From positions 496,001 to 560,000 of the forward strand of contig OZ219863.1 of the NCBI GenBank assembly GCA_964291445.2: 64,000 nt of DNA, written 5' to 3'. The stretch is from JAPOXR01 sp964291445 (lineage in GTDB: Bacteria > Pseudomonadota > Alphaproteobacteria > Rhodobacterales > Rhodobacteraceae). Below are positions 54,584 through 63,794 of the stretch, one piece after another (position 1 is the stretch's first letter; every line of letters begins with the position of its first letter). The position numbers were made by a program, and so were the translations under genes. A model generated the notes under the pieces. That model was not told the origin of the DNA and ran no database searches. It saw only the letters and a list, made by a program, of their open reading frames with translations.

Positions 54584-57046
54584 TCACGCCGCCGTCGGCC
54601 GCTGGCCACCTGCATTTTCCGGAGCTGCCGGATTCCCGTCATGCATCTCGCCGATATCCGCCGCCGAACTGGTGGTGGCTTCGCCGATGCCGGTCAGCAA
54701 TGCATCGAAGCTGTCGGCGCCGCAGGCCTGCGCCATGCAGGATTTTTGCGCATCCGACACCGACTCGATAGCGACATCATCCTCGGCCACCAGCTGCCGG
54801 ATGCCGTGGAAATTCCTCAACAGCCCGGCCGCCGACGCCAGGCGTTCGGCAGCCTCGGCGCAGACCAGGCCATGCTCGCCGGCAACACGGAAGACGGCAG
54901 CCAGGTCGGTGGCAAGAATGTCGGGATGGGCGGCAGCATGGGCAAGCTGCAGGCGGCGGGCCGCCAGCTCGATGTCCCCGAAGCCGCCGGGAGCACCGGC
55001 GATGGCCGGCACCGCCATATCGGCCGAGACCGCCCGGCGCCGTTCCTTCAACTCGGCAATCCCCGCCTCGCGGGCACTGCGGCAGCCCAGCGGCTCGAGC
55101 CGGACTCGGTCGAACTGCTCGCCGATGCCGGCATCTCCGCAGGCGAGGACGCGCCGGGCCAGGATAAGGTCCAGCACCTCGCTGCCGGGCAGCCCGGCCT
55201 CCAAATCTTGCGAGAATTCGGCCATGGATCTGGCAGGCCTGAAATCCCGGCCACGCGGGATCGGGGCAAGTTGCAAATTGTCTTGTGAAAGCGCCGCCAG
55301 CGCCTCCTGGAAGCGGCGGAACAGGGCGTCGTGATTGCCCGCCTTGCCCCCGTACATGTACAGCATGTCCAGCTCGGCCTGGAACAGCCCGTCACCGCTG
55401 GCCAGGCCACCAAGCATCGCGCCCGCCACCCCGCCTTCAGGGGGAAGGTGGGGGAAATCCTCGTAGACGGCAGAAAGCACGGTGGCGATCGCCGCCTCGG
55501 CAATGTTCGACGATGCAATTCCGGCCTCGACCGGCGACAAATTGCCGCGAATCACGTGGACGCAGAGCTGAAAGATCTTGTCATTCGACCAGTTGCGTGC
55601 GGCTTCGATCGCCTCCTGCAGGCTCCGGACCGACACGTCGGCAATCCTTGCCCGCATCTCGGCGACGTCGACTTCATGTGTCCAGTAGACCCGAGCCAGG
55701 CCGCGGCGGGCCAGGGACTCGAAGGCCGGGTCAGGTCCGAATCCTCCCGGCAGGTCGAGATCGGTGAATTCGCGGCTCTGAAGCCCGTCGAGCAGGCACG
55801 GATCGCGGTCGATCCACGCCGCCAGGCGCGGTGCTGCACGATGGATCTCGTCAATCACCTCGTATGCGTCCGGGCGAGCCCGGTATGCGGCGCTGTCATA
55901 GGCACGCCAGTCATCGATCTCGGGATAGAAATGGGCACGCCACTGGTCGACGAGCGGGTCCATCTTCTCGAACCAGCGCCTGGGTTTCAGCACCAGATTG
56001 CCCATCTCGGAATAGCTCCCGGGAAGCTGGGGCGCCTCGTCCGGCCCGGAATGCTGCAGCAGCGGGTAGAGCCGGGTTGCCGACATGTGGTGATCGGCAT
56101 GACGCTGGGCGTTGTAGTAGAACCAGTTGGGCAGCTTGTAGGCGACGCTCCATGAATGCCGCGGGCGCACCCGTTCGAATCGCCCGCTCGGAAGACGCAC
56201 CCGCTGCAGCCCGTAATGCTGGATATAGTCGACCATCCGCAGCTGGAAGATTCCCATGGCGCAAATGGCGGCAAAAACCAAGAGGCCGGCCGGGCCGCCA
56301 ATCCAGTAGGCCAGCGCGTACCAGGCGGCCGTTTCAAACACGTAGCGCCAGACCGGGTTGCTATGGTGCCAGACCGGCAGGCGGCGGCGGGCCAGGCGAT
56401 CCCGCTCGACGACCCAAGTATCCCGGTAGCTGCGCAGGACCGACCGTGGAAGATACTGCCAGAAGCTCATTCCCTTCGGCGCCGACACCGCATCCCTGGG
56501 TGTTCCGATATGGGAATGATGGACGTAAACATGCTCCGTCACCTCCTGCGGAAAGGACACCGACGCCATCACGAATTCACCGATGCGGCGCTCCAGCGTG
56601 GTGCGCCGGTGCATCATGTCGTGACCGACATTGAGCGTCAGGCGGGCCATGCCCCCCAGCGACAGCACGATCAGGATATCTTCCCAGAAGGCAAGTTGGT
56701 CGGCAACGAAGACCTGCCGGAAGGCGAATATGAAGGTAATCGGGTAGATGGCCACCCAGCACCAGACCGCCATCTTGTACCAGAATAGCTGGTTGCCCTG
56801 CTGGCGCGGGTTGAAATTCATCTCGTCCGTGCCCAGCGCCGTGTCGAAAAAGTCGACAAGCCACAGGAATATGAAGGGAGCAGCCAGCCACCAGCCCCCG
56901 TACCATGCCGCCACCGCCACGAACGGAAAGATCGCGATCGAGGCAAAATAGGGAAGAGCCTTGAGAAATGACAATTCGGACGGCGCGCCGAGCCCTCCCT
57001 GACCGCCCGCTCTCAGGGTTTCTTCAAATGTTCCGCTGTCTGCCAT
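54584..57046 (-). CDS. AlkB-type di-iron hydroxylase fused to a GlnE-like domain, copy 2
   Basis: 820 residues, homologous to 44303-46711 throughout. AlkB-type His boxes: HDMMH (142-146), EHVYVHH (171-177, then SHIGTPRD), YIQHYGL (His278) and QRHADHH (314-320). The GlnE-like part starts near 400 (RAAPRLAAWIDRDPCLLDGL), includes VIRGNLSPVEAGIASSNIAEAA, a nucleotidyltransferase strand AELDMLYMYGG (Glu558, Asp560 where GlnE has DxD), and GGFGDIELAARRLQLAHAAA (687-706), very like GlnE's DIEF...LQLRHA segment. The first acid is replaced by Glu, so this copy is less degenerate than copy 1. It lies 111 bases after precursor 2 in the same direction, so it probably acts on that peptide. Confidence 0.82.
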   Translation of the reverse strand: MADSGTFEETLRAGGQGGLGAPSELSFLKALPYFASIAIFPFVAVAAWYGGWWLAAPFIFLWLVDFFDTALGTDEMNFNPRQQGNQLFWYKMAVWCWVAIYPITFIFAFRQVFVADQLAFWEDILIVLSLGGMARLTLNVGHDMMHRRTTLERRIGEFVMASVSFPQEVTEHVYVHHSHIGTPRDAVSAPKGMSFWQYLPRSVLRSYRDTWVVERDRLARRRLPVWHHSNPVWRYVFETAAWYALAYWIGGPAGLLVFAAICAMGIFQLRMVDYIQHYGLQRVRLPSGRFERVRPRHSWSVAYKLPNWFYYNAQRHADHHMSATRLYPLLQHSGPDEAPQLPGSYSEMGNLVLKPRRWFEKMDPLVDQWRAHFYPEIDDWRAYDSAAYRARPDAYEVIDEIHRAAPRLAAWIDRDPCLLDGLQSREFTDLDLPGGFGPDPAFESLARRGLARVYWTHEVDVAEMRARIADVSVRSLQEAIEAARNWSNDKIFQLCVHVIRGNLSPVEAGIASSNIAEAAIATVLSAVYEDFPHLPPEGGVAGAMLGGLASGDGLFQAELDMLYMYGGKAGNHDALFRRFQEALAALSQDNLQLAPIPRGRDFRPARSMAEFSQDLEAGLPGSEVLDLILARRVLACGDAGIGEQFDRVRLEPLGCRSAREAGIAELKERRRAVSADMAVPAIAGAPGGFGDIELAARRLQLAHAAAHPDILATDLAAVFRVAGEHGLVCAEAAERLASAAGLLRNFHGIRQLVAEDDVAIESVSDAQKSCMAQACGADSFDALLTGIGEATTSSAADIGEMHDGNPAAPENAGGQRPTAA

Positions 57047-57157
57047 GTCGAACTACCAGGACAATGCTGATCCAGTTGGCGACCGGCTTGTCACGAAAAG
57101 CGATCGAAAATTTCGTATCCCGCCGGATGGCCCGTCGGGACACGGGGGACATCGCTT

Positions 57158-57433
57158 TCAGCAGCAGCAGCGACCCGCAGCAATCGCCTCCAGCTCCTCT
57201 TCGCCGAGTTCGGTGGTCGGCAGGGCCAGGTGGAGAGTCCGGGAATCGCTCTCATGAACGACGATGTCGATGTCCTCTGGAATGTCCACGCCCAACTCCT
57301 GGGAGATTGCTTCCTTGGGATTCGAGATCAGAAGGCTGCGGAATTCTCCGTCGTCGACGGCCCTGTCCGTGACCTGGACACGCATGTCCTCTGCCGACTG
57401 CAGGGGCGTATCCGCAAATGTTTGCCAATCCAT
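57158..57433 (-). CDS. NHLP-leader RiPP precursor 2 (core RCCC)
   Basis: 91 residues, gap-free with precursor 1 and differing at 22 positions, all in the leader. The NHLP hallmarks SNPKEAISQELGVDIPEDID and HLALP are present, and the end ELEAIAAG|RCCC is the same as in copy 1. A strong AAAGGAG lies 8 bases before ATG 57433. It heads the long minus-strand operon: precursor, AlkB/GlnE-like 2, YcaO, paralogue B, DUF2236, paralogue A. The conservation of the four-residue tail while the leader drifts supports RCCC as the true core. Confidence 0.92.
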   Translation of the reverse strand: MDWQTFADTPLQSAEDMRVQVTDRAVDDGEFRSLLISNPKEAISQELGVDIPEDIDIVVHESDSRTLHLALPTTELGEEELEAIAAGRCCC

Positions 57434-57743
57434 CGATCGTCTCCTTTGCTCAGTAACACGAGGGACGCGTTGGTAACCCTTTGGCCGGAAATTTGCAACC
57501 CTCGGCTGAACCGGACACGAAATTCGCGTGCATTTTCAGGGCGCTGGAACATGCAATCCGCCAAGGTGACATCATACCCCGAAACCGGCAATGGCGCTGG
57601 CGTCCTCCTCCGGATGAATTGCATCCAGCCCCCGATCATGCCATCAACGTTCAACGACAATCGATCTTTTGGTCCTTCGTGGCCCGGTCATGAGTGTATA
57701 ATGCTGCGCCAATCGATGCCGCCGAGTTTCCGGAGTTTCCCAG
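57434..57743. other. 310-base divergent region between precursor 2 and the export operon
   Basis: No gene is supported. A perfect TATAAT at 57697-57702, 42 bases before the HlyD start, is a likely -10 box for the export operon; the -35 region at 17-base spacing (CCTTCG) is poor, so an activator may be needed. The minus-strand promoter for precursor 2 should also lie here; TTGCAA about 60 bases upstream of it is the only candidate -35. Confidence 0.45.
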
Positions 57744-58643
57744 ATGAAGAGATTGCAGCGCCTGGACCAGGCTGCCGCGAGCAGGAGCAAGCGCCGCCAG
57801 TTTGACGTCCTGCTGACGGTGACCGCTCCACATGAGCGGATCATGTTTGCCGCCACGGCCGTGCTGATGCTGGCATTGGCCGCGTGGGCCGTATTCGGTC
57901 GCATCGAGCATGATGTCGTGATTGACGGTGTGCTGATCGAACCGGGAGACCGTCACGAGGTGGTGTCGACCGAACCCGGGCATCTGCTGGAATATTTCGT
58001 GTCTTCCGGTGATCAGGTCGTGGCCGGTGAACGGATCGCCCGACAGAGCGTGCCCGATCTGGACCGTGACATCGATGCGTTGCGGCGCCGGTTGGATGGC
58101 ATTGACAGTGGAACTGTTCAAGGCCGGCAGGACAGTCCGTCATCGCCCGCCCTTGCGGAGGAGATACGCATCGCATTGCTGGGAATGGATGCGCAGCGAA
58201 GTGCACGGGAGGCAATCGTTACCCACCAGGCCGGCGAGATCATGGTGCTGCAGTCGGCGCCCGGCGAATTCCTTTCGACCGGCACGCCGGTGGCGCGGAT
58301 CCGCAGCGAGCCCGGAATGGAGGCCGGGCCGGTTCAGGCTGTCCTGCGGGTCGCCCCCGGCGTGGCTCGGCGCATTCGCCCGGGAATGCCGGCGAGCGTG
58401 GAGGTGCACCTCCCCGGCATCGGCGCGCAGCGGCTCGGGGGAGAGGTGATTGCCGTTGCCGCCGGACCGCTGCCGTCATGGCTTGCGGCATTGCCGCCGG
58501 CCACGGCGGACAGGCTGCACCGGATCGATATACGACTTCACCAGGTGCCTGAGTGGTCCGTGACGAACGGCACTGCATGTCGTGTACACCTGGTGCTTGG
58601 CGAGGGCCCGCCCGCCGCACTTCTCGCCAACAGCCTGTTTTGA
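57744..58643 (+). CDS. NHLM-type secretion periplasmic adaptor (HlyD family)
   Basis: 299 residues. One membrane segment lies at about 33-53 (IMFAATAVLMLALAAWAVFG), then a lipoyl-like barrel (EPGHLLEYFVSSGDQVVAGERIAR) and a beta-rich C-terminus. The very short coiled-coil section and leading KRLQRLDQAA match the HlyD-like protein of nitrile-hydratase-leader microcin (NHLM) systems. It bridges the inner-membrane ABC exporter to the periplasm. GGAG precedes ATG 57744, and its stop overlaps the next start (TGATG). Confidence 0.85.
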   Translation: MKRLQRLDQAAASRSKRRQFDVLLTVTAPHERIMFAATAVLMLALAAWAVFGRIEHDVVIDGVLIEPGDRHEVVSTEPGHLLEYFVSSGDQVVAGERIARQSVPDLDRDIDALRRRLDGIDSGTVQGRQDSPSSPALAEEIRIALLGMDAQRSAREAIVTHQAGEIMVLQSAPGEFLSTGTPVARIRSEPGMEAGPVQAVLRVAPGVARRIRPGMPASVEVHLPGIGAQRLGGEVIAVAAGPLPSWLAALPPATADRLHRIDIRLHQVPEWSVTNGTACRVHLVLGEGPPAALLANSLF

Positions 58644-60865
58644 TGTCACTTCCCGCCCGACCCCGACCGGCACACTCGCGTTCGAACCAGGCCGGGATGC
58701 CGCCAAGACGGCGGGCGGTCACGCCGCTTTTCATGCAGATGCACATGACCGAGTGCGGCGCGGCCTGCCTTGGAAGCGTGCTCGCACATTTCGGGCGCTG
58801 GGTGCCGCTTTCCGAACTTCGCAAAAGGTGCGGTGTCAGTCGGGACGGCTCGACGGCCGCAGGCCTGTCGCGGGCCGCCAGGCATTATGGCCTCAAATGC
58901 ACTGGCAGAAGCGTAAACGCACGCCACCTCATGAAGATGCAGTATCCGCTGATCCTGTTCTGGGAGTGGAACCACTTCCTGATCCTGGAAGGATTCGACG
59001 GCAAACATGCGTATCTGAACGACCCGGCGATGGGTCGGCGCAAGCTTTCCATTGATGAGCTCGCCAGGGGGTTTTCGGGAATTGCCCTGCATATTTGCCC
59101 CGATTCCGGATTTCGGCGCGGTGGAACGCCGCCAGGCATGCTGCGGCGTCTGCCGCCCTGGCTGCGCGGAAGCGGAGCCCCGATTGCCTATCTCCTGGCC
59201 TGCGGATTCATGATGGCCGTGCTGGCGCTGATGGCGCCGGCGGCCCTTGGTCTTTTCGTGGACCACGAATTGGCAGGGGTCGGTCATTGGGGGGCCATGG
59301 CTTCCGTCATCCTGGCCATCGCCGCCCTCCTCATCTACGGGCTGAGCTGGTTGAAACAGCTATGCATGAAACGGCTGTCAATCCAGATGGCGGTCACGGC
59401 CGGTGATCGCTGCCTGTCGAAACTGCTCCGGTTACCGGTCAACTATTTCAGTCATCGGCTTGCCAGCGACCTGACCGACCGGATCCTGTCGGTCGACAGG
59501 ATTGCCAAGGGACTCCAGAGCCACCTGGTCGAGCTGATGATCGAATTCGCGATGAGCGTGGTGTTCCTGCTCGCCATGCTGACCTATGACCCGATGCTGG
59601 CGATGGTCGTTCTCGGCCTCGCCATCTTGAACGTCGCCGTCGGCCGGGTGATTGAGCGCATGCGCACCGAAGAGAACCATGTTCTGCGACGCGAACAGAA
59701 CATGCTGATCGGGCATGGCATGTTGATGCTGCATCAGGGCGACAACCTGCGGATGACCGCATCGGATGACGGATTCTTCTCCCGCTGGGGTGGTCACCAG
59801 GCCCGCGAGCTGGCGGCGCGTCAGCGCTTCGTCGAGTTCGGTCACATGAGCGCCGCCCTGCCCGGGCTGTTCGTGATCCTCACCCAGGCCGCGGTGCTGG
59901 CACTCGGGGCAAGGCGGGTCATGGATGGCGACATGACGCTTGGTACACTGGCTGCAATCTTTGTCCTGGCAGGAATGTTCCTTGCGCCCATCGGCAGGTT
60001 GGCCGAGCTGGCCGATGGCTGGCAGGCGCTCGCCATTGGAATGCAGCGCATCGAGGACATCACGGAAACCGAGGAGGATTCGCGGTTCGGGCGTCGGAGT
60101 GCCGGGTCGGATGCAACGGCGACACTGAACGGAAGGCTGCAGCTGACCGGTCGCGTGGAACTGCGCGGCGTGACATTCGGTTACGATCCCGGCCGGCCGC
60201 CACTGATCAAGGACATTGACCTGGTCATCAGGCCGGGTCAGCGGATCGCGGTCATCGGGGCGAGCGGGTCCGGGAAGTCAACACTGGCATCCCTCGTCTC
60301 CGGCGCCTACGAGCCCTGGTCCGGCCAGATATTGTTCGATGACCTTCCGCGCAGCGAAATTCCCGACGAGGTCATGGTGCGCTCGCTTTCGGTGGTCGAT
60401 CAACGACCGGTCCTGTTTTCCGGCACCGTGCGCGAGAACATCACGCTGTGGAACCCGGCGGTCCCCGACAATGTCCTGGTTGCCGCGGCCCGGGACGCCC
60501 GCATCCATGACCGGATACTCGAACGCCCGCTCGGCTATGCGGCCACGGTCGACGAAGACGGGGGAAATTTCAGCGGGGGCGAAGGTCAGCGTCTCGAGAT
60601 CGCCCGTGCGCTGGTCGGCAATCCAACCGTGCTAATTCTCGACGAAGCCACCAGCGCCCTGGATGCAGACACCGAAAAGGCTGTTGACGACGCGTTGCGC
60701 CGCCGAGGTGTGAGTTGCCTGGTCGTGGCCCACCGGTTGAGCACGATCAGGGACTGCGACGAGATCGTCGTCCTGGCCAAGGGGGCGGTCGTGCAGCGTG
60801 GCACCCATGATGACCTCCTGGGCGACCCGGATGGCCTCTATGGCCGGCTTGTCAGGGCAGGATAG
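58643..60865 (+). CDS. Peptidase-containing ABC exporter (C39, NHLM type 1)
   Basis: 740 residues. Residues 25-150 are a C39 peptidase: Gln32 and Cys38 in MQMHMTECGAACL, His111 in WNHFLIL, Asp127 in NDPA. A six-segment ABC membrane domain follows (about 170-460), then an ATPase with Walker A GASGSGKST, signature NFSGGEGQR and Walker B LILDEATSALD. It should cleave precursor leaders after the Ala-Ala-Gly site and export the core. The start ATG 58643 overlaps the HlyD stop; the longer frame to 58553 is antisense or out-of-frame to HlyD. Confidence 0.93.
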   Translation: MSLPARPRPAHSRSNQAGMPPRRRAVTPLFMQMHMTECGAACLGSVLAHFGRWVPLSELRKRCGVSRDGSTAAGLSRAARHYGLKCTGRSVNARHLMKMQYPLILFWEWNHFLILEGFDGKHAYLNDPAMGRRKLSIDELARGFSGIALHICPDSGFRRGGTPPGMLRRLPPWLRGSGAPIAYLLACGFMMAVLALMAPAALGLFVDHELAGVGHWGAMASVILAIAALLIYGLSWLKQLCMKRLSIQMAVTAGDRCLSKLLRLPVNYFSHRLASDLTDRILSVDRIAKGLQSHLVELMIEFAMSVVFLLAMLTYDPMLAMVVLGLAILNVAVGRVIERMRTEENHVLRREQNMLIGHGMLMLHQGDNLRMTASDDGFFSRWGGHQARELAARQRFVEFGHMSAALPGLFVILTQAAVLALGARRVMDGDMTLGTLAAIFVLAGMFLAPIGRLAELADGWQALAIGMQRIEDITETEEDSRFGRRSAGSDATATLNGRLQLTGRVELRGVTFGYDPGRPPLIKDIDLVIRPGQRIAVIGASGSGKSTLASLVSGAYEPWSGQILFDDLPRSEIPDEVMVRSLSVVDQRPVLFSGTVRENITLWNPAVPDNVLVAAARDARIHDRILERPLGYAATVDEDGGNFSGGEGQRLEIARALVGNPTVLILDEATSALDADTEKAVDDALRRRGVSCLVVAHRLSTIRDCDEIVVLAKGAVVQRGTHDDLLGDPDGLYGRLVRAG

Positions 60866-60875
60866 GGCTGAAGCG

Positions 60876-63794
60876 ATGCCGGATCTGGACAAACGGACAT
60901 TTGCCGAACTCGCTGCCGATGGCAAGGCAGTGCCCTGCGCCGGCAACCTGCCGCTGGACATGGGCGATCCAGGAAGCGTGTGGTTCGTAGAGACCGGTGC
61001 AGTCGACATTTTCCTGATCGAACGGCTGAACGGGGTTGAGCAGACCGCATTGCAGTTGCTGTTGCGCGCCGGTGCAAGCCGCCTGCTTCCCGGAGTGGCG
61101 CCGCAAACCGCGGGCACGACGCTGGGACTGATGGCAAGGGGGCTGCCGGGCACCGTGTTGCGGCAGCTGTCAGTCGATGGCCTGGCCGGGGTGCAGGCCG
61201 GCGAGCTCGGCACCCTGGTTGATGCATGGATCATGGATGTATCCGCTGCCCTGTCCCGGAGCCTCGCGAACCAGCCGCCGCCGAACGTGCTCCTTGAAGC
61301 CGGGCAGATACCGGCGGCGGAGGGCGGCACCTTCTCGATGCGGCGTGGCGTGGCGTGGGTGAAGGTACCCAATTCGGCCCCGGGCGCAGGCCTGTACATG
61401 GATTTGGTCGAGGTCGGAGGCGGGGATGACGCCACCACTGCGCTGGCGCTGACGCCGGCAAGCTGGCTCACGCTGCCATCGCACATGCGGCTCTCGACGC
61501 CGATATCCTCGGACGAGCTTGCCGTGGATGGCCGCTTGCTGCCGGCGCTGACCAACTTCCATGCGCTGGCGCTTGAAACCGAGCGGATCAACCGGATGCT
61601 GGCGATCGTCGATCAGGCTCATCTGGAGCGCACCACTGCCACCACCCGTCGCGTCGGCGAAACCCGCGCCCGGCACCAACTCCTGAATGTACCGGTCGGA
61701 GGTGAGGCCGGGGGCATTGACGATGACGCCTCCCCCCTGGCCAAGGCTCTCCAGGCGGTCGGGCAGCATGAAGGAATCCGGTTCCGGTGGCCGCGACGGT
61801 CCGACTTGCCGGACCTGCCTCCTGAGCTGATCGATATCCTGGATGTATCCGGCGTGCGCGGGCGACGGGTGCAGCTTGGCGCAATAGACCGCTGGTGGCG
61901 CGGCGACAGCGGTGCGATGCTGGCCTTCAGGTCGGAAGGCGATGCCCCGGTGGCGCTGTTGCCCGGTGCGCTTGGGCAGTACCGGATCTATGATCCGATG
62001 ACCGACCGCACGGCCAGGGTCACCGACGACTGCGTCCGTTCCCTCACCGGCGACGCCTGGCAGTTCTATCGGTCACTGGGTTCCAGCTCGGTCCGGCCGG
62101 GCGACCTGTTGCGGATATTCGGCAACGGGCTCGGCGCCGGGCTCGCCCGCTTTGCGGCAACAGGGCTGGCGGGTGGCCTCGCCATGCTGGTGCCAGCGGT
62201 GGCGTTGGGATACATCGCCAACCACGTGATCCCGGCCGGGGAGCTTGGCCTCCTCGTGTCAATCACGACGGGGCTGGCAACAATTGCAGTGATCTTGGCA
62301 TTGATCCATGTCCTGCAGGGTATGGCGCTCATGCGTATCGAGGGGCGCATTGCGTCCCGGATCGAGGCTGCATTCTGGGACCGCCTGCTAAGGCTGCCCC
62401 TTGGTTTCCTGCATCGATACACGGCTGGCGATCGCGCCATGCGCGGAATGACGTTCCAGCGGCTCCGCGACGCCGTCCAGGGCGTGGCTGCCAACAACGT
62501 GCTTTCGATCATTTTCCTGCTGCCGGCGCTCCTGGTCATTTTCGTCTTTGATGCCGCCCTGGGCGCCGTTACCTCCGCATTCGGCCTCGTTGCCCTTGCC
62601 GTGACGGTGACCCTCGGCCTCCGGCAGGTCTCTCCCTACGAGCGGATGATCCGTGCATCACATCGCCTTACCGGTGTGCTGTTCCAGTTCATCAACGGAA
62701 TTGCCAAGCTGCGCATTGACGGTGCGGAGGGGTCAGCTTACGCAGTTTGGGCGCAGCATTTCGGCGAGCAGCAGCGCGCCGAGTTGGAACTCGGGAGTCG
62801 CGACGCGCATTTGCGGGCCTTCGGGTCGGCGCTGCCATTGCTGGCGGCGGCGGTGGTGCTGGCAGTCATGGCGCTGCGCGACCCCGACACGCTGGCCATT
62901 GGAGACTTCCTCCTGATCTATGCTGCCTTCATGCTTTTCGTGTCCGGTGTGGTCCGTCTGGGTGCCTCGTTCTCCGTCGTCGCCGCCGTCGCCCCCGAAC
63001 TCAACCAGATCCGGCCATTCCTCGCCGAGCCACCCGAAGCAGGCGATGGACAGGAGCCAATCGAATTCCTGGGCGGGGATCTGACTTTCGACCGCGTCTC
63101 CTTCAGCTATGATCCCGAAGGTCCGATGATTCTCGACGACGTGTCAATCCACGCCAGGCGTGGAGAGTTCATCGCCATCGCCGGGCATTCGGGCTCGGGA
63201 AAGAGCACGCTGTTTCGCCTGGCGCTTGGCCTGAACGAGCCGAACGCCGGAACAGTCTATTATGATGGGCGCGACCTCAGGCAATTGAATGTCCGGCAAC
63301 TGCGCCGCAAGCTCGGCGCCGTTCCACAAAAGGCTGATCTGCATCCACAGGATCTGTGGGACAACATCGCTGCCAACCAGGACGACATTGATGTCGAGGA
63401 TGTCTGGCGGGCGGCACGAACCGCGTCTGTCGGCGATGAAATCGCGCAGATGCCGATGCAGATGCTGACCTGTGTCGGCGACAACCAGAGCGTCTTGTCG
63501 GGCGGCGAGACCCAGCGAATCACCATCGCCAGGGCACTGGCGCGAAACCCCCGTATCCTTCTGCTCGACGAAGCAACGAATTTCCTGGACAACGAGAACC
63601 AGTCCCGGATCATGGGCCGCCTGGCGAATTTGCCGGTGACGCGGATCGTCATTGCCCATCGCCTTTCAACGTTGCGACAGGCGGACCGCATCTACGTCCT
63701 GGACTCCGGCAAGGTCGTCGAGTTCGGAACCTATGAGGAGTTGAATGCGGCCGGAGGCGTGTTCCATGAACTGGTCCGCCGCCAGGAGGCCTGA
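60876..63794 (+). CDS. NHLM-type second ABC exporter (no peptidase)
   Basis: 972 residues. The first 420 or so lack a peptidase and resemble the extended N-terminal domain of NHLM ABC2 proteins (with a cNMP-like beta region near 40). The membrane domain spans about 430-700. The ATPase has Walker A GHSGSGKST, signature VLSGGETQR and Walker B ILLLDEATNFLD. NHLM systems pair this protein with the C39 transporter, probably as a heterodimer. ATG 60876 follows the previous stop by 10 bases with a GGG upstream. It ends the cluster. Confidence 0.92.
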   Translation: MPDLDKRTFAELAADGKAVPCAGNLPLDMGDPGSVWFVETGAVDIFLIERLNGVEQTALQLLLRAGASRLLPGVAPQTAGTTLGLMARGLPGTVLRQLSVDGLAGVQAGELGTLVDAWIMDVSAALSRSLANQPPPNVLLEAGQIPAAEGGTFSMRRGVAWVKVPNSAPGAGLYMDLVEVGGGDDATTALALTPASWLTLPSHMRLSTPISSDELAVDGRLLPALTNFHALALETERINRMLAIVDQAHLERTTATTRRVGETRARHQLLNVPVGGEAGGIDDDASPLAKALQAVGQHEGIRFRWPRRSDLPDLPPELIDILDVSGVRGRRVQLGAIDRWWRGDSGAMLAFRSEGDAPVALLPGALGQYRIYDPMTDRTARVTDDCVRSLTGDAWQFYRSLGSSSVRPGDLLRIFGNGLGAGLARFAATGLAGGLAMLVPAVALGYIANHVIPAGELGLLVSITTGLATIAVILALIHVLQGMALMRIEGRIASRIEAAFWDRLLRLPLGFLHRYTAGDRAMRGMTFQRLRDAVQGVAANNVLSIIFLLPALLVIFVFDAALGAVTSAFGLVALAVTVTLGLRQVSPYERMIRASHRLTGVLFQFINGIAKLRIDGAEGSAYAVWAQHFGEQQRAELELGSRDAHLRAFGSALPLLAAAVVLAVMALRDPDTLAIGDFLLIYAAFMLFVSGVVRLGASFSVVAAVAPELNQIRPFLAEPPEAGDGQEPIEFLGGDLTFDRVSFSYDPEGPMILDDVSIHARRGEFIAIAGHSGSGKSTLFRLALGLNEPNAGTVYYDGRDLRQLNVRQLRRKLGAVPQKADLHPQDLWDNIAANQDDIDVEDVWRAARTASVGDEIAQMPMQMLTCVGDNQSVLSGGETQRITIARALARNPRILLLDEATNFLDNENQSRIMGRLANLPVTRIVIAHRLSTLRQADRIYVLDSGKVVEFGTYEELNAAGGVFHELVRRQEA

